Origin: Whitmania pigra
Lineage: Eukaryota; Annelida; Clitellata; Hirudinida; Haemopidae
Assembly: GCA_021613335.1 (NCBI GenBank)
Contig: JAJTWR010000051.1
Coordinates: 240,001 to 304,000 of the forward strand
Reading direction: 5' to 3'
Length of the DNA: 64,000 nucleotides
Below, in pieces: positions 25,328 to 37,018 of this stretch. Within the stretch, counting starts at the first letter, position 1, and every line of letters begins with the position of its first letter. Below the pieces are notes generated by a model, which had not been told where the DNA came from, searched no databases, and saw nothing but the letters and a program-made list of their open reading frames with translations. Both the position numbers and the translations under genes were made by a program.

Positions 25328-26786
25328 TCTGTATTTTAACAAATTGGACTTATATGCTTAGAGAAAGAAGCATGAGAATAATTTAAAATAATTTGTATTT
25401 CAACTGATCACGGTTAAAATACGATTGTTTGCGTGATTGGGAGAAATAAATACTAGCGATTATGCGAATATGCAAGCGAAGCCTATTGACGACTCTTTTC
25501 TTTATAAGAAAGACTTCATACAGCGTGCATATAATTGAGCAGTTAAGGAAAATATATCTCATTAGAATTATTATACCTCCCCTTCACCTATAAAAAATTA
25601 TTTGGAAGAGGTTGAATAGAAATTTCCTTTTCTTTCCTGTCAGCATCAAAATAACAATAAAAGTTAATGCATAATTACTCATTTCAATTTTGAACTCTAA
25701 TGTTCATGGGCCCCCTAAATGTTTTTAGGCCTCCTTGCGGAGTTCTGGCTGCACCCTTCTCTACATTTGTTTAAGCAATGCAGTGGAAATCTGGTGATTT
25801 TGAAATGTTTGCATGTTTATTAATGAAGAATGCAATCGAAAATAATGCATTTATAAATTGTTTGTTTATTTCAACAATCTTCATTGCAGTTGGCGGCGAA
25901 ATCACCGAAGAATTGATCGAGAGCCATTTCTGAACGATTTAAAGTTATTTTCTCAAATGCCTTTATATTGTACAATCAATAATAGTTCATTCCTTTTCAT
26001 TATCAATCATCATCTCAAAATCCATCTAAATATAATAACATCAATTGACGGCTCCATATAATAAAAGTATTTCCTGGATAAGAAGTAACGCCATAGCTGA
26101 ACAAATAAACATCAAAAGCATTTTGATTCCATTCACTTTGTCTGATGAATAAATAGATGTTAAATTAATTTAAATTAAAAAAATTAGTTTAAGCACAAGT
26201 GACTAGCGATATAAAGCGCATGGTAAATGTGATAAATATCAACTACAGTGTTCAAAATGAATTGGCCCTCGGTCACCAGGCATGATAAAATTGACCCTTC
26301 ATAAAATATAGTTGAACATTCAATGCGGTTTTGTATCATCAAAATTTTATTTTTTATTTCGAATTGCGACATGTTTACTTTAAGGTAACCATAACAGTAT
26401 GTTTAGTATCGAATACATAACCATATGCAGTAATTTTTTTGGATACTTATTTGGTCGTCTTTGCCTAAGACATACTCATTAGACTTTTATTACAAAAACG
26501 AATCTTGTTGTGAAGTGCTGTACAGTACTGTTGTAGTAATGGTTTCATATGAAAAGAGCTATCGCTTTTCTACAACTACTGTATTTCTCGAGTAATTCGA
26601 GTATGATTTTCGTTTGAGTTAGTTGTAGTTGTGTTGTCGTACATCAATTAGTTGTCGAAATGAAACAAACCTCTGTCGTCCTTTAAAATTTAGACAAAAA
26701 CCAATTAGCAATTCCTATTGTGTAACTCAAATCAAAGGCATAAATTTATAGCATATTTTTGTAAATATGGTTTGGTATTGTACGAA
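25328..26786. other. 5' flank of the minus-strand lectin gene
   Basis: Bases 25330-25900 closely match 63450-64000. Bases 26060-26390 match 10140-10460 in the same absolute orientation. No open gene. The TATA of the 10950 relative (AGTATAAATAG) reads AATACAAATTA on the minus strand here. Confidence 0.5.
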
Positions 26787-26945
26787 TATGCATAGCGTCA
26801 GAGGCGCTTCTTGTAACCATTTATCTAGCGCTTCTTCCCAAGGGCGCTGGCGGCTGTGCAGGCTGGGTTTCGAACACGACACATTACGACTGTTGCCATC
26901 ACCGACTTATGCAGGCACGTAACCCATTCGGCTAACCTGCACGCC
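26787..26945 (-). mobile_element. tRNA-derived SINE
   Basis: On the minus strand it starts GGCGTGCAGGTTAGCCGAAT, continues GGGTTACG (A box) and has GTGTTCGAAACCC (B box), then a body ending in GCGCTAGATAAATGG and GCGTCAG. A close copy is at 61398-61586. The A box, B box and a second genomic copy support a SINE. Confidence 0.75.
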
Positions 26946-27774
26946 CTAATGGTCAGAATGACCCCTCAGAATGAGATCGATTCAGCAGATCGTTTAAAAT
27001 CTTTGACTGCGATTAACAGCGGGTTTAAATTTTTTAATCTCACCATCGTATTTTGCAATTAATTTCCCAATACACTTCTAAAAAAAATGTTATTCAATCA
27101 AAGTGATTTATAAAGTTTTTGTTGCACATTAGTCCATATTCCGCCGGTTGCTGAGGGCAACGAGTCTGTTTATGTTGTGTGGAGATAGAAAGGTATGATT
27201 TGCTGCTCAAAATATGCCCAGTAAGAGCAAATAAGTGTTCACATGACTCAATGGTTGCTGGTAAAGCACAGCATGCGGCTTTGCTTCTTGATCATTTACA
27301 ATGTGGAGTTCCATAGAATGGAGCTATCTTGTATCATAGACTCAGATTCCTGATTCAATTTATTCCTGACCAGATGTTAAAGCGAATCTTCTATCAGAAT
27401 TCAACAAAGACATTTTGGACATTTTGCAATTTATATCAATCAAAGATTACTTTTTATGGAATTTTATTTTCAAAAAAATATTTCCCTGCAATTCAACCAC
27501 ATCCAACTTACTTACATTCAAAATTTACAATTTAAACATTGAAACAATAATTTAATTTGCGTTATCATGCATTGCATCTAACCTAGCGTGCAAAGGACCT
27601 TTCCTGAAGTCTATTGAGTAAGCAAGACAACAAATACCAAGAAATTGTCAAAGAGGTCGGGGAGTTCTTCTGAAATTTTCTGCTGCAGTACAATTAGGCA
27701 GGATAATAGTTCGGGGAACTGACTTCCAATAGCAAAGATGCTATTGTATGACGTACGCTTATTACGATTGGCAC
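26946..27774. other. Intergenic, with a minus-strand hAT scrap at about 27130-27200
   Basis: On the minus strand around 27130-27200 the sequence encodes a LSPHNINRLVALSN-like stretch, the same hAT C-terminal motif as at 22950. Nothing else recognised. Confidence 0.45.
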
Positions 27775-27855
27775 ACAAGTGTGCAACTCTTGGCATCCTC
27801 GTTCTCATCCTGGTATTGTGGATCTCAAGAATGATTTTCTGTTGTTTCTGTTGTT
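27775..27855 (+). pseudogene. Fragment of CTLD exon 2
   Basis: Encodes CNSWHPRSHPGIVDLKNDF, matching CNSLHPRSHPVIVDLKND of the 20095 subfamily. It is cut by a repeat with an ATT/AAC-rich tail, as in the 46200 copy. Confidence 0.65.
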
Positions 27856-27869
27856 TCTCGAGATGATGT

Positions 27870-28120
27870 GGTTAAAATATGAATTATTATAGTAATAATA
27901 ATGATGATGATGATGTTAATAACAATAACAATAACAACAACAATAATAATAATAGTAATAACGACATCAACATTTCTTTGCCAGTTCTACCATATTGTTG
28001 AAGCTCCTTCAGTCCAATCAACGGCTCGCAATTAATTACAATTCCATTGGAGTACCTATCAAGGTGGGGTTCTATCTTTTAAGCCCAAAACACCATGAAA
28101 TTACGGGAAACCAAATTGTC
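27870..28120 (-). mobile_element. Repeat with microsatellite tail inserted in a CTLD exon
   Basis: Shares GACATCAACATTT and the following 130 bases with 46466-46480 plus 47860-48060. The tail is mixed ATT/AAC/GAT repeats. Class not determined. Confidence 0.45.
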
Positions 28121-29580
28121 TTACATATTTAAGTAGGCATTGCATGCAATGTGGTTACAGGTGCAATCTAGATGATTTTTAATGCAAAATTTACATTTTT
28201 CTGACATGTTTTACACTTAACTTTATTTTTCTTTTTTTTATTATTGAATTAGTCTCCATCTGCTGTGACATTGTTATCATAATTTCTGATATTTTAAACC
28301 TGTTGCTCTAAAACGCTAATTCATGTTTTAAAATTGTTAATTTTACATCAGAATTACTTGGGTTTTTTTTGAAACAATCTTTGGGAATATTGTTATCAAT
28401 GATTTTCCAAACTTTTTCAAAATTTGGAAAATTTTATGAAACGCTTTTAATTAATGCTTATTGTGATTTGTGAAAGACACGTCGATAGAAAAGACTTCTA
28501 TTGTGGCGGCATAAAAAGCATAAAATTTCGTCAATAAAATAAATTTTGTGCACCCAAAGAAATTTAAATTATAGGTGCATGTTATCTAAAAAAAGAAACT
28601 GATAAAGTGCAAAATGCAAAATTTTTTAAATTGTATATATTGCATATTGCTTATTTATCTTATGTTTTCTTTACATACTATTAATTTGTTAATCCTACTG
28701 TTAATTTGTGGATCATACTTGATAGCGGAAGAATTTCGTTTCGTTAAGACTCTAGAGTTATATCATTCTGGTTCCTTTTGTGGCTTGTATGTTTGTGTTT
28801 ATTGATTTTTTGTTGAATTCAATTTATCCAAATTAATAAATAAAAAGTATGAAGTGATTTGTTTTATTTAGAAATAATTTTGCATTATTATTTACAAGTT
28901 ATTTGATACTTCCATTGTCTTGAATAATCTACAACAATTTAATTTGATTTCATTACGACAAAACATGTCTTATTTCTGTTAGCAAAGTTTATCACCAAGT
29001 TTACAAATCTGAGAAAAAAATAATGAAAATTGTTTTCTAACTCAAGTATTCTGTCCTAAATAATTTCGTACATATCACATTTATTACTAAATAATCTATG
29101 ACTATCGAATGTTTATTTTTATTTCTAAGCTTTAGAAATTTTTCAATACTATCAACATAAAAAAATTAAACATATTAATGCCAAAAGTTTGTAACATTAT
29201 TCTCAGTCCCTTTAATTTTTTTTTTTTTGTAAAGTACGTTTACCGACACTGATTGATATTGCGATTTGCAGGATATAATGCCATTAAAAGAATCCTTTCA
29301 CCCTATTTAAAAATCAAAATCAAGTTATTTTATGAATTTTCCTTTTGTATATGTCACGCACATTTTTTTAATTTGCTAAAATCAATTTACAACAAAACAT
29401 TTATTAACTCGTTGTCGATAAGATAATAATTATTCTATTTATTTTATCTACGTATCATTTGTTAATATTTTAAATCTATCTCTTAACATTATTTTATTTT
29501 GTTAAAAATTGCAATGATTTCGGTTGTTTTAAACCATCTAGTTCTTTTAGAAATGAGTTTGATTTAAGAATTTGTAAAAG
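28121..29580. repeat. Intergenic repeat modules, paired with about 48070-49440
   Basis: Contains the Tc1-associated AT-rich tail (about 28560-28870) and the intergenic module (about 28920-29510). No gene. Confidence 0.5.
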
Positions 29581-29589
29581 TACATTGTT

Positions 29590-30300
29590 ATGTTATTTGA
29601 GATCTAGTGGTATTTTATCATATAAAAAAAGATTAAAGATTCCAGCTCTTAAAAACCATCACAAGTTGGCAAGAGTGGAATGGGCCAAAACCATGCTCTC
29701 TAACAGAGATGGTTGGGGCAATATTATTTTTTCCGATGAGAAGAAATTTAAACTGGATGGACCTGATAGTCATCAGTTCTACTGGCATGACCTCAGATTA
29801 GAAAAAGAAACATTTTTTAGTCAAAATCATGGAGCAGGATCGGTGATGATTTAGGTAGGAATTTCCAGTGAAGGATTGACTGAATTAGCCTTTCTGGATG
29901 GAAGACAGTCTTCGGTGGATTACATCAAAGTTTTAGAAGATCATCTGTGTGCCTTTTGGGGAAGATTATTATGGTGAACATTTTATTTTCCAGCAAGATA
30001 ATGCCCCGATCCACACTTCCAAATTGACAAAGACATTTTTCCACAGGAGAAATTTGAATTTTATTTTTGAAAGTTATGAGTTGGCTAGCTTGTTCCACAG
30101 ACTTAAATTCTACAAAAAATGTTTAGGGAATGTTGTCAAGACTTGTTCACAACAATGGAAGGCAGTTTCATTCAAAATCTGACCTAGAAAACGCCATTAG
30201 GAGTGCCTGAAAAGAACTGGGCAGATAATTCTTAAAAATTCTAATAAAAGCAATGGACAGTAGATGTTTTAAAGTTATTGAAAATAAAGGAGACATTATT
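29590..30300 (+). mobile_element. Tc1/mariner transposase pseudogene, central part
   Basis: Frames encode LARVEWAKTMLSNRDGWGNI, IFSDEKKFKLDGPD and YWHDLR; after a TAG and a frameshift, FIFQQDNAPIHTSKLTKTFF. These are the first and second catalytic aspartate blocks (FSDEK and QDNAPIH). The third block, SPDLNPIE in other copies, has decayed here. More complete than the other Tc1 pieces but dead. Confidence 0.85.
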
Positions 30301-30589
30301 TCACATTAAAGTTTATTAAACTTTTTTCCTATTTTTTTCACAAAGTTTTTAGTCATTTTTCGATGATTTTTGCAAGTATTATTTTATGGTTATAGGACGC
30401 CCCAAATTATGTTTTTGGAATTTTAAATTTAATGCATAAAAATATTTTGATGAAAATAAAGATAATCACAAATATACAAATACATAACATTAAAATTTCC
30501 CCACAATCAAATTTTTCTTTATCGAGTTATTACGAAAGAATGGGATGTCCTTATGGTTTCCGTCCTGCCTGTATCTGATTGAGCATATC
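30301..30589. other. AT-rich flank and left part of a LINE remnant
   Basis: The last bases (CTGATTGAGCATATC) belong to the LINE pol fragment split by the hAT insertion and continued at 34207. Confidence 0.5.
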
Positions 30590-30848
30590 CAGTGACGCCG
30601 AGGGGGGGGGGGCAGGTGGGGTCACTGCCAGGGGGCCCGCATCTGTAAGGGGGCCCGGCCGGTCCGATCATGTCAATTTTTGCACGTCTCTTCGTTTACC
30701 GTAGGCGACAGAACATAATGTCCTAATAGCCCCATAGTTTTACATACTGTAAAATACTTTTATATACTGCCGAACGAACAGTCCATTTCACGTAGGGTGT
30801 TTAAACTCTGTATTCTGATGTGAGACGCTAGGGTAAGGTGGTGTAGGA

Positions 30849-32205
30849 CAGTGTTGTAAAAATTACCTCATTTCGGTAACTAGTTACAAGTAAAAGTAAT
30901 ACCTCAAAAAGCTACTTAAGTATAAGTAAGAGTATTGTCTCAAAAATTTACTCAAGTAAAAGTTAAAAGTTACAGGGTCTAAAATTACTTTTAAGTAACA
31001 ATTACAAGTAACTTTGATGCCGCCATTATTGTGATCATACATCATTCCGTATTATTTAAAAGGAATTGTTTCTCTTATCGTTAAAACAATTACTGGTATT
31101 AACTGCTAGTACTAACAGTCATTAAGTAATAACATTTGAACTAATGCATTTTTTTGGTGTTTTTATTATTTATTACATTACAATCACAAATTTTTGTTAA
31201 TTTTTAACATAACTAAGTCCTCGAATAGTTTGTCACTCATTATGGTCCTTCAGCTGTTCTTTGTCATACCAGCAGAGCTGAATAAATGTTCAACAGCTGC
31301 ACTAGATGGCAGAGGAGTGTTCAACTGGATAAATAAATTCTTCAGGGTATCGCTTCTAGTAATAATGTTCATGTCATCTGATCGGTCTCGAAGATACTGC
31401 ATCAGAATATCAGTTGACCTTGTGCAATTGAAGAAACTGTCTTCAATACTGTCAGCATCAGATGAACGAGAGCTCAAAGCTCGTCCATCTTTGCTGCATT
31501 ATTAGATGCTATTTTGGCTACCAGTTTCTCATCAAGCTTGACAATCGTTGGCAACAGATATCCCGTATTCCTTAACTTCTGTTGGATGCATGCGTTCCAC
31601 GTGCTTCTTCAAGTTAGATGAAGAACCTTCATATGCTGAACATGTAGTTTTTGTTTCTGTTGGCAGAGTAGGCATGCATACTTCTATGATTTTCCTTTGA
31701 TTGAAATCTGAACATTTTGTTCAAATACGGCCACGGACTATCTTCACCCTTGTTCCTCTTATCTTCGCTAACGACACTAAAAATGGCTTCAAATGAATCC
31801 ATACTACGATATATTAAATCTTATATTATTATATGTATATAATATTATATATTAAAAAAGCTTCGGTATGACTAATCCAGAATTTCCGATTTAAAACAAA
31901 AACGACCGGCGATAACCACAATAACAAAAGAGCGATGATCGGGAAGGGGAAGGTTCTCGAACGAACCAAAGAATAACAATCTAGAATTTAAATTTTTTTT
32001 AAATAAATTAAACTAATTTAAAATGTTATTTATGTTACTTTGTAACGTCTTGCGCCAAAAAGGTAACGAATTAAAAGTATGACCAAAAATAGTAATTTGT
32101 TACAAGTAAGAGTACAAAATTTTTTTTGTAATTGTTACAAGTAAAAATTACCAAAAAATGTAATTAATTACAGTAACGAATTACATGTAATTCGATACTG
32201 CACTG
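30849..32205 (-). mobile_element. hAT element nested in the outer hAT, 1357 bp, internally deleted
   Basis: Starts CAGTGTTGTAAAAATTACC and ends ACTGCACTG; exact 8-bp TSD GTGTAGGA at 30841-30848 and 32206-32213. Both ends carry many GTTACAAGTAA-type subterminal repeats. The minus strand has a BED-finger tail (SSSNLKKHVERMHP, about 31585-31630), then KLDEKLVAKIAS and, at 31250-31477, the hAT dimerisation motif TPLPSSAAVEHLFSSAG. The catalytic middle is missing, so it is nonautonomous. Confidence 0.92.
31250..31477 (-). pseudogene. hAT transposase C-terminal (hATC) fragment
   Basis: Minus-strand frame of 75 codons ending LFIQLNTPLPSSAAVEHLFS SAG, the dimerisation region of hAT transposases. It belongs to the nested element at 30849-32205; the RNase-H-like catalytic core is not present. 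Confidence 0.8.
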
Positions 32206-32752
32206 GTGTAGGACGCCCACACCATTTTAGGCGAAACGGACCATTACAAATTTGATTTGTGTTGTTCCCTAGCAGGAAAGGTTTGATTTACCATCATTTC
32301 TATTTCTGTGGAGTTATACACACTAGATTACTGCTAAAGTTGATTTTTGGTCTAAAGAATGTAAAAATCTTACATATTTAATTTGTCAAACTATCACGAT
32401 ATTGAAAGAGCAAATCCATTGCTATAATAAATAACAACAGTTATGTTATTGTGTCATTTAATAATGGCGTCGTAACTAGGAAAAACGCCCACATTTTATA
32501 ACGCCTTCTTGCAATTTATATAATGGCATTGGACGTCATTTCTGTACCACATGTTAGGTTACAAACCTAACCGTTCATGAAATTTTCTCATATAACTGAT
32601 GCAGTCGAAAAGTCGGCGCATGTTGAGCGAAGCGTTTATTGTTGCGTCTCTAGGCGACAGGGCTGTGCCCGTAGTTGATGCATCACTTACTCTAGAAGGG
32701 AAATTGGTGGGAATTCCATGGATACAGTCGGCCTCTTAGAAATTCAGTCGAT

Positions 32753-33055
32753 ATGCTGTTGAATAAGTCTGTCGCCATGCTGAACCGTCTACACGCTTTG
32801 AAAATCGATACACTGTTTCCAAACGTTGTCATTATGATACGTATCTTCTGCACGCTTCCGGTTACCGTTGCTCAAGCAGAACGATCTTTCATCACATTGG
32901 CCCGAGTTAAAAATTTTCTGAGATCGACAATGTGTCAAGAACGCCTGACCAGCCTTGGAATGCCGGCAGTGGAAGGTCGACTTGCAAGAACGATTGATTA
33001 CAACAGTATAATTGAACTGTCTACACGTAGAAAAGCCCGCAAAGTTTTGTTGTAG
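32753..33055 (+). pseudogene. ZMYM1-like hAT transposase C-terminus
   Basis: An open frame of 100 codons. Key parts are LFPNVVIMIRIFCTLPVTVA, QAERSFITLARVKNFLRSTM, QERLTSLGMPAVEG and STRRKARKVLL. This is the classic C-terminus of hAT proteins related to vertebrate ZMYM1 and THAP0-like families. No upstream BED/TTF finger or catalytic core remains in the outer element, so it is a remnant. Confidence 0.85.
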
Positions 33056-33667
33056 CCATCTCTCTTGCATGTCGTAAAAGTCGGTTCCACATAATTACAT
33101 CGTTTTTAAGAACTTGTGTAGCTTAATCTCCATCGAAACACCAGTTTGCTTAGTGCACACAAATCTGTACACGTAGCATGTGGCTGGTTATCTTTGAGTA
33201 AGGCTGTATGGTGTAACGGTCGTTGCAGGTAAGGACACAATTATGATGAAATGAAACACTCACAAAAAATAGGATCACCGATGATTAGAGTTGGCTAATT
33301 TAAAGCGCCTCGCTGCGTGTTTGACCACCAAAAATTACTGCTTTCATTTTGATTAACTGTAAAACAAATAAATTCAAATTAGATGACGATCAGCGTTTAC
33401 CTTTGCAAAAGTCATTTCTATAATTTAATTTAGTACCGTGTATGCACGAATGTTGAACCTTGATAGTAACATTTACCTCGATTTACAGGTTTTATTATAG
33501 CGACAAAATTTCTAAATACGGTCAATTCCGGATATAGTCACGTCCAAAACTGTAGGCTGTTGACTTGACTATAACTGAATATTTACTATAATCGAAAATA
33601 GTAAGCTACGTATGGTTTACACGGTGCAAGAGATCAGCTTGACTGTTTCCGAATCTTGACTGTAACC

Positions 33668-34107
33668 CAGAGGCCTAGCCTGGGTATTTTGCGCCCGGGG
33701 CAAACTATAGAATTGGCGCCCTTTTCCATGTCTATATATTTAATCTTACTGCATTACACTACACTTGAAATTGAAATAAAAATTTTAATGGCACAAGGCA
33801 TCCATTTAAAAGTGAAAAAACGTACTACAAATAGTAGCGCATGCTTCACCCAATCAGTCACAGTCTAAGATGATTTACATGCATAGTAGTCTAATACTGT
33901 CTAAAATAGATTTATTTTTCTTGATTTAACAATTGCAAGCTGATCAATAACGTCATCAAAGTCTGTTTTCTCAAGCGTTTCTATACTAAAAAGAGCAAGA
34001 TCACTGAGACGATCCTGTCCCATTGATGCATTAAGCCTCATTTTGGCGCCTCTGTATCTTAGCGCCCGGGGACATATGTATCCCCCCCCCCCTTAGCTAT
34101 GCCTCTG
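33668..34107. mobile_element. hAT MITE nested in the outer hAT, 440 bp
   Basis: Left end CAGAGGCCTAGC and right end, reversed, CAGAGGCATAGC: 11 of 12 match. Exact 8-bp TSD CTGTAACC at 33660-33667 and 34108-34115. No coding capacity. Subterminal GCGCCCGGGG occurs near both ends. Confidence 0.9.
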
Positions 34108-34206
34108 CTGTAACCGACTCGACTATACCCGGAATTGACTGTATTTTGACAAGGGGCCCGCAATGATGTTCTGCCCTGGGGCCCTTGTTGGCTCTCGGCG
34201 CCCCTG

Positions 34207-34440
34207 AGCATATCGAATATGTGCAGAGAAGATTTACCAAATCCATTGCAGAAGGTCGAAACCACCACTATCTCATCCGTCTCAAACTCCTCAGACTCTT
34301 CAACGATGCTTTCAAACGAATGTTTCCCTTTAATTTCGCAAATGCTCTCCGACGAATGTTTCCATCTAATTTCGTAAATGATTTCCTACGAATGCTTACC
34401 TCTCCTTTTGTTAAATACAATAACTTAGTACGACAGTAAT
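34207..34440 (+). mobile_element. LINE pol remnant, right part of the split copy
   Basis: Encodes HIEYVQRRFTKSIAEGRNHH and LIRLKLLRLFNDAF, continuing the fragment interrupted at 30589. Confidence 0.7.
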
Positions 34441-34462
34441 TCAACGATAGCCAACAATATCG

Positions 34463-34573
34463 ATTCAAATATCGATGGGCGGAAAAGAGTTGTTCTCTTT
34501 ACAAAGATGTCATTCGTTATGATTACAATGAAGATGTTAATGGAACATGCAAAGGTTACCAGATTATGCCTGG
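34463..34573 (+). pseudogene. Second half of a PAN exon
   Basis: Encodes FKYRWAEKSCSLYKDVIRYD, then NGTCKGYQIMPG with donor G|GTGAG. Its first half is replaced by LINE sequence. It and about 900 bases downstream match 57135-57850. No CTLD exon follows. Confidence 0.8.
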
Positions 34574-35550
34574 TGAGATCATATTTTAATTTTTATCATT
34601 TAGCCGAATAAAACATATAAGAAATACGGTATCAGAAAAAGGTATATAAAGGTTTATTCCTACAAAATTGACAGACCGCTGTTTGCTCAACCTTTGAGAT
34701 TTTAAAATAACTTAAAATCTAAGGACATTTTGATTATTTCAATAGAGGATCATTGAAATATTGATTATGGACTACATCGTTGGTAATTTAAAGAAGTTGA
34801 AAGAAATGGATAATAAGTAGTTTTCTTATAAGGTGTCACAGTTGAAGGGAACACCCATGTTTCTCCAACATTAGTTTCCCATGATATTGAAATAACCCAT
34901 GAGTCCGCAAAATAGCAAGTTAACTAATAAGTTTATCAGAACAAGTATTCAGTTAACGGAACTGAATAACAGAAATTTAAGTGTTTAAGATTGAGGTACT
35001 TAAAAATGCAAATGGATATTTAAACTTCTGAATAGTTTGGACTCTCGCTGCTTGTCAGGTGATTAGCGAGAATGCTTTCTATAGCAATAATAAAGCTACC
35101 ATGTGCACGAAAAAGATAATAAATTTCTATTTAATTATATTAGTAATATAAACTTAATTAATCTCAAAAACTGCTTATACAACAATAGGTAGATTTGCGC
35201 TAGGAATCGGCTGGGAACCACGGCCCCAGCAAATTTTAACCGGAGTTGTGCCGGGAAAGGCCGTAAATAATGTACAAAAAATTAAACACTTTTTCCAAAT
35301 GAGAACGTCTATTCCGTCGAATGTCTAATCCAAGTTAACTTAAAGTCTCTCATTTTGGATAAAAGCATTAAGTTTTAGCTGTGGAAGCTCGTGCGAGCGG
35401 CTGGTATTTGAACTCCTACTAGAGTCAAAGGTAATAAGTCACTTGTCTATCGACGCCTAGTATTAATAATTCACCGGGGAGTCAGGCGGAGTACAACGAA
35501 TGACAATTATTTTACAGAATTTTCATTGGACATTAATGTTAATCATGTGA
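34574..35550. other. Intergenic region paired with 57242-57850
   Basis: Contains the lectin intron 1 start and a stretch near 35190-35480 shared with 57575-57850. No gene. Confidence 0.45.
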
Positions 35551-36391
35551 CTATGTGGTCAATGTCAAGTAAAGACTATATATGATTACAATTCCCACGA
35601 TTACTCTTGCACGACAATCCAAAACCCGCGTTGTGAAGCAGACAAGGGTTATGAAATTTTCTTATCCAAACTGAAGTATGATTTAACAGAAGAACTGGAA
35701 GCACATTTCCTCACCAATTTGCCAGTCAAGAGAGCAAAGATATTTTACTCTGAAGACGGGAATAGCAGCGGAACAGAAGTGGTGTCCCGTCACAACAGCC
35801 CAGCGACAAAATAGCCCCGACAAAACAGCCCCGTCAAAATAGCCCTAGACAAAATAGCCCCCGTCAACTTATTTAAAATAATTTTGTGAGTTGAATACAT
35901 TAACCGATAATTGGTTCCAAATTTAATTCGAAATTAGTGGTTTGAAGATTTATCGTCTAAAATATTATTATGATTCCGTCTACTTCCTCACTGTACATGG
36001 ACTTTTCAAGTTGGTATTTATTATAAATTATCCCCACCTTATCATCACGTCATGTGGACATGTAACAAATCCACAAAGAACCACTTCTACCGCTATTTTG
36101 ACTGGGGCTATACTGAAGGGGCCGTTTTGACGGGGCTGTTTTGACGGGGCTATTTTGTCCTGGGCTATTTTGTCATCGGGCTTTATTGACGGGGCTGTTT
36201 TGTCGGGGCTGTTTTGACGGGGCTATTTTGTCTTGGGCTATTTTGGCGCCGGGCTGGTTTGACGGGGCTATTTTGTCGGGGCTATTTTGTCGCCGGGCTG
36301 TTATGACGGGGTGCCAACAGAAGTTGTATTTCACAGCATGTTCGATAGATTTCAGCCCTTCTTCATATTTAGAAACAAGACATTGAAATGA
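35551..36391 (+). pseudogene. Unidentified reading frame split by a MULE insertion
   Basis: Open from 35551 to the insertion point at 35780 and, after skipping the element and one TSD copy, from 36325 to TGA at 36389-36391 in the same frame: about 98 codons, unusually long for this AT-rich DNA. Visible segments are NSHDYSCTTIQNPRCEADKG, YEIFLSKLKYDLTEELEAHF, KRAKIFYSEDGNSSGTEV and, beyond the insertion, VFHSMFDRFQPFFIFRNK. I do not recognise the family. No start codon or acceptor is clear. Probably a host exon or an old element ORF killed by the insertion. Confidence 0.45.
35781..36315. mobile_element. Mutator-like (MULE) nonautonomous element, 535 bp
   Basis: Left end GGTGTCCCGTCACAACAGCC; right end reversed GGCACCCCGTCATAACAGCC. 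The ends continue as arrays of 17-20 bp GACGGGGCTATTTTGTC-type units in inverted orientation (about 80 bp left, about 200 bp right). An exact 9-bp TSD, AACAGAAGT, lies at 35772-35780 and 36316-36324, the length typical of Mutator. No transposase inside. Confidence 0.88.
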
Positions 36392-37018
36392 AGACGTGTG
36401 AGATTAAGATGCGGAGGTGCGACTATCGGACATAAAAATCAACGATTCGAAACAAATCTCTCGAGAATATGAGGGATTTAAGAGCTTGAAATGTCCAGTA
36501 AAAGCGAGAGATGATCACGCAAGTAAACAGCAGCAGATAAAGTGCAGCAAGAAAAGGTTAACGACGTTGCATCACGATATCATTAAACAACTTCACCATA
36601 AAAATATGTACGTGGTTGTCTAATTCTGCAACTGCTCGAAGAAAAGATAAGAATTTTTGTTAATGGTCACAATATCCCCATCATTCCTAACACATTATTT
36701 TTAATATCTTAATTTTAAAAAATAATTATTTTACATCTAATAGATTTGGCTACATTTCATTTTCAGTATTATTAACGGCAATAACCCCTAGAGAAATTAT
36801 GAGTCAAATTTATTAAAGAACTGTACATGAAACTGTAGAAATGTATAAAGTGAAACCATGGCATACTTTAAAACCTTTTAGTTTATTTTTATTTCAATGC
36901 CATCAAATAACGATAACATCTGGACCATGTCTTGAAAGGTCTAGGCAATAACTGACCCAGCGAATTACTTGAGAGACTAATATTGCATGTCGTAATCTAT
37001 TAGCTTGACTTAACTTTG
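36392..37018. other. Intergenic; small open frame at 36417-36623 of unknown meaning
   Basis: A 68-codon frame (DIKINDSKQISREYEGFKSL, then a Lys/His-rich tail) directly follows the split frame and could belong with it. From 36606 the sequence matches 59105 onward. AT-rich otherwise. Confidence 0.35.

Larger units (their letters stand above)
30590..34206 (+). mobile_element. hAT transposon (outer element of a nest), 3617 bp
   Basis: Left end CAGTGACGCCGAGG and right end, reversed, CAGGGGCGCCGAGA: 11 of 13 bases match. An exact 8-bp target-site duplication, AGCATATC, lies at 30582-30589 and 34207-34214. The flanking LINE sequence is continuous when the element and one TSD copy are removed. It holds a ZMYM1-like hAT transposase C-terminus (32753-33055) and two younger hAT elements. 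Confidence 0.9.

Noticed and set aside
26184..26372. 62-codon minus-strand frame in the 26 kb flank
   Set aside because: The homologous block at 10140-10460 does not keep it open.
30601..30660. G-rich tract as a regulatory G-quadruplex
   Set aside because: It is the subterminal part of the outer hAT element; no evidence for a host role.
31194..31505. 103-codon plus-strand frame
   Set aside because: Antisense of the hAT dimerisation region.
32789..33070. 93-codon minus-strand frame
   Set aside because: Antisense of the ZMYM1-like hAT C-terminus.
35800..36310. CRISPR-like array of short GC-rich repeats
   Set aside because: Units are directly adjacent, inverted between the two ends, and bounded by a 9-bp TSD; it is a MULE terminus in an animal genome.
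36141..36386. Cys/Phe/Leu-rich repetitive frame
   Set aside because: Translation of MULE terminal repeat units.
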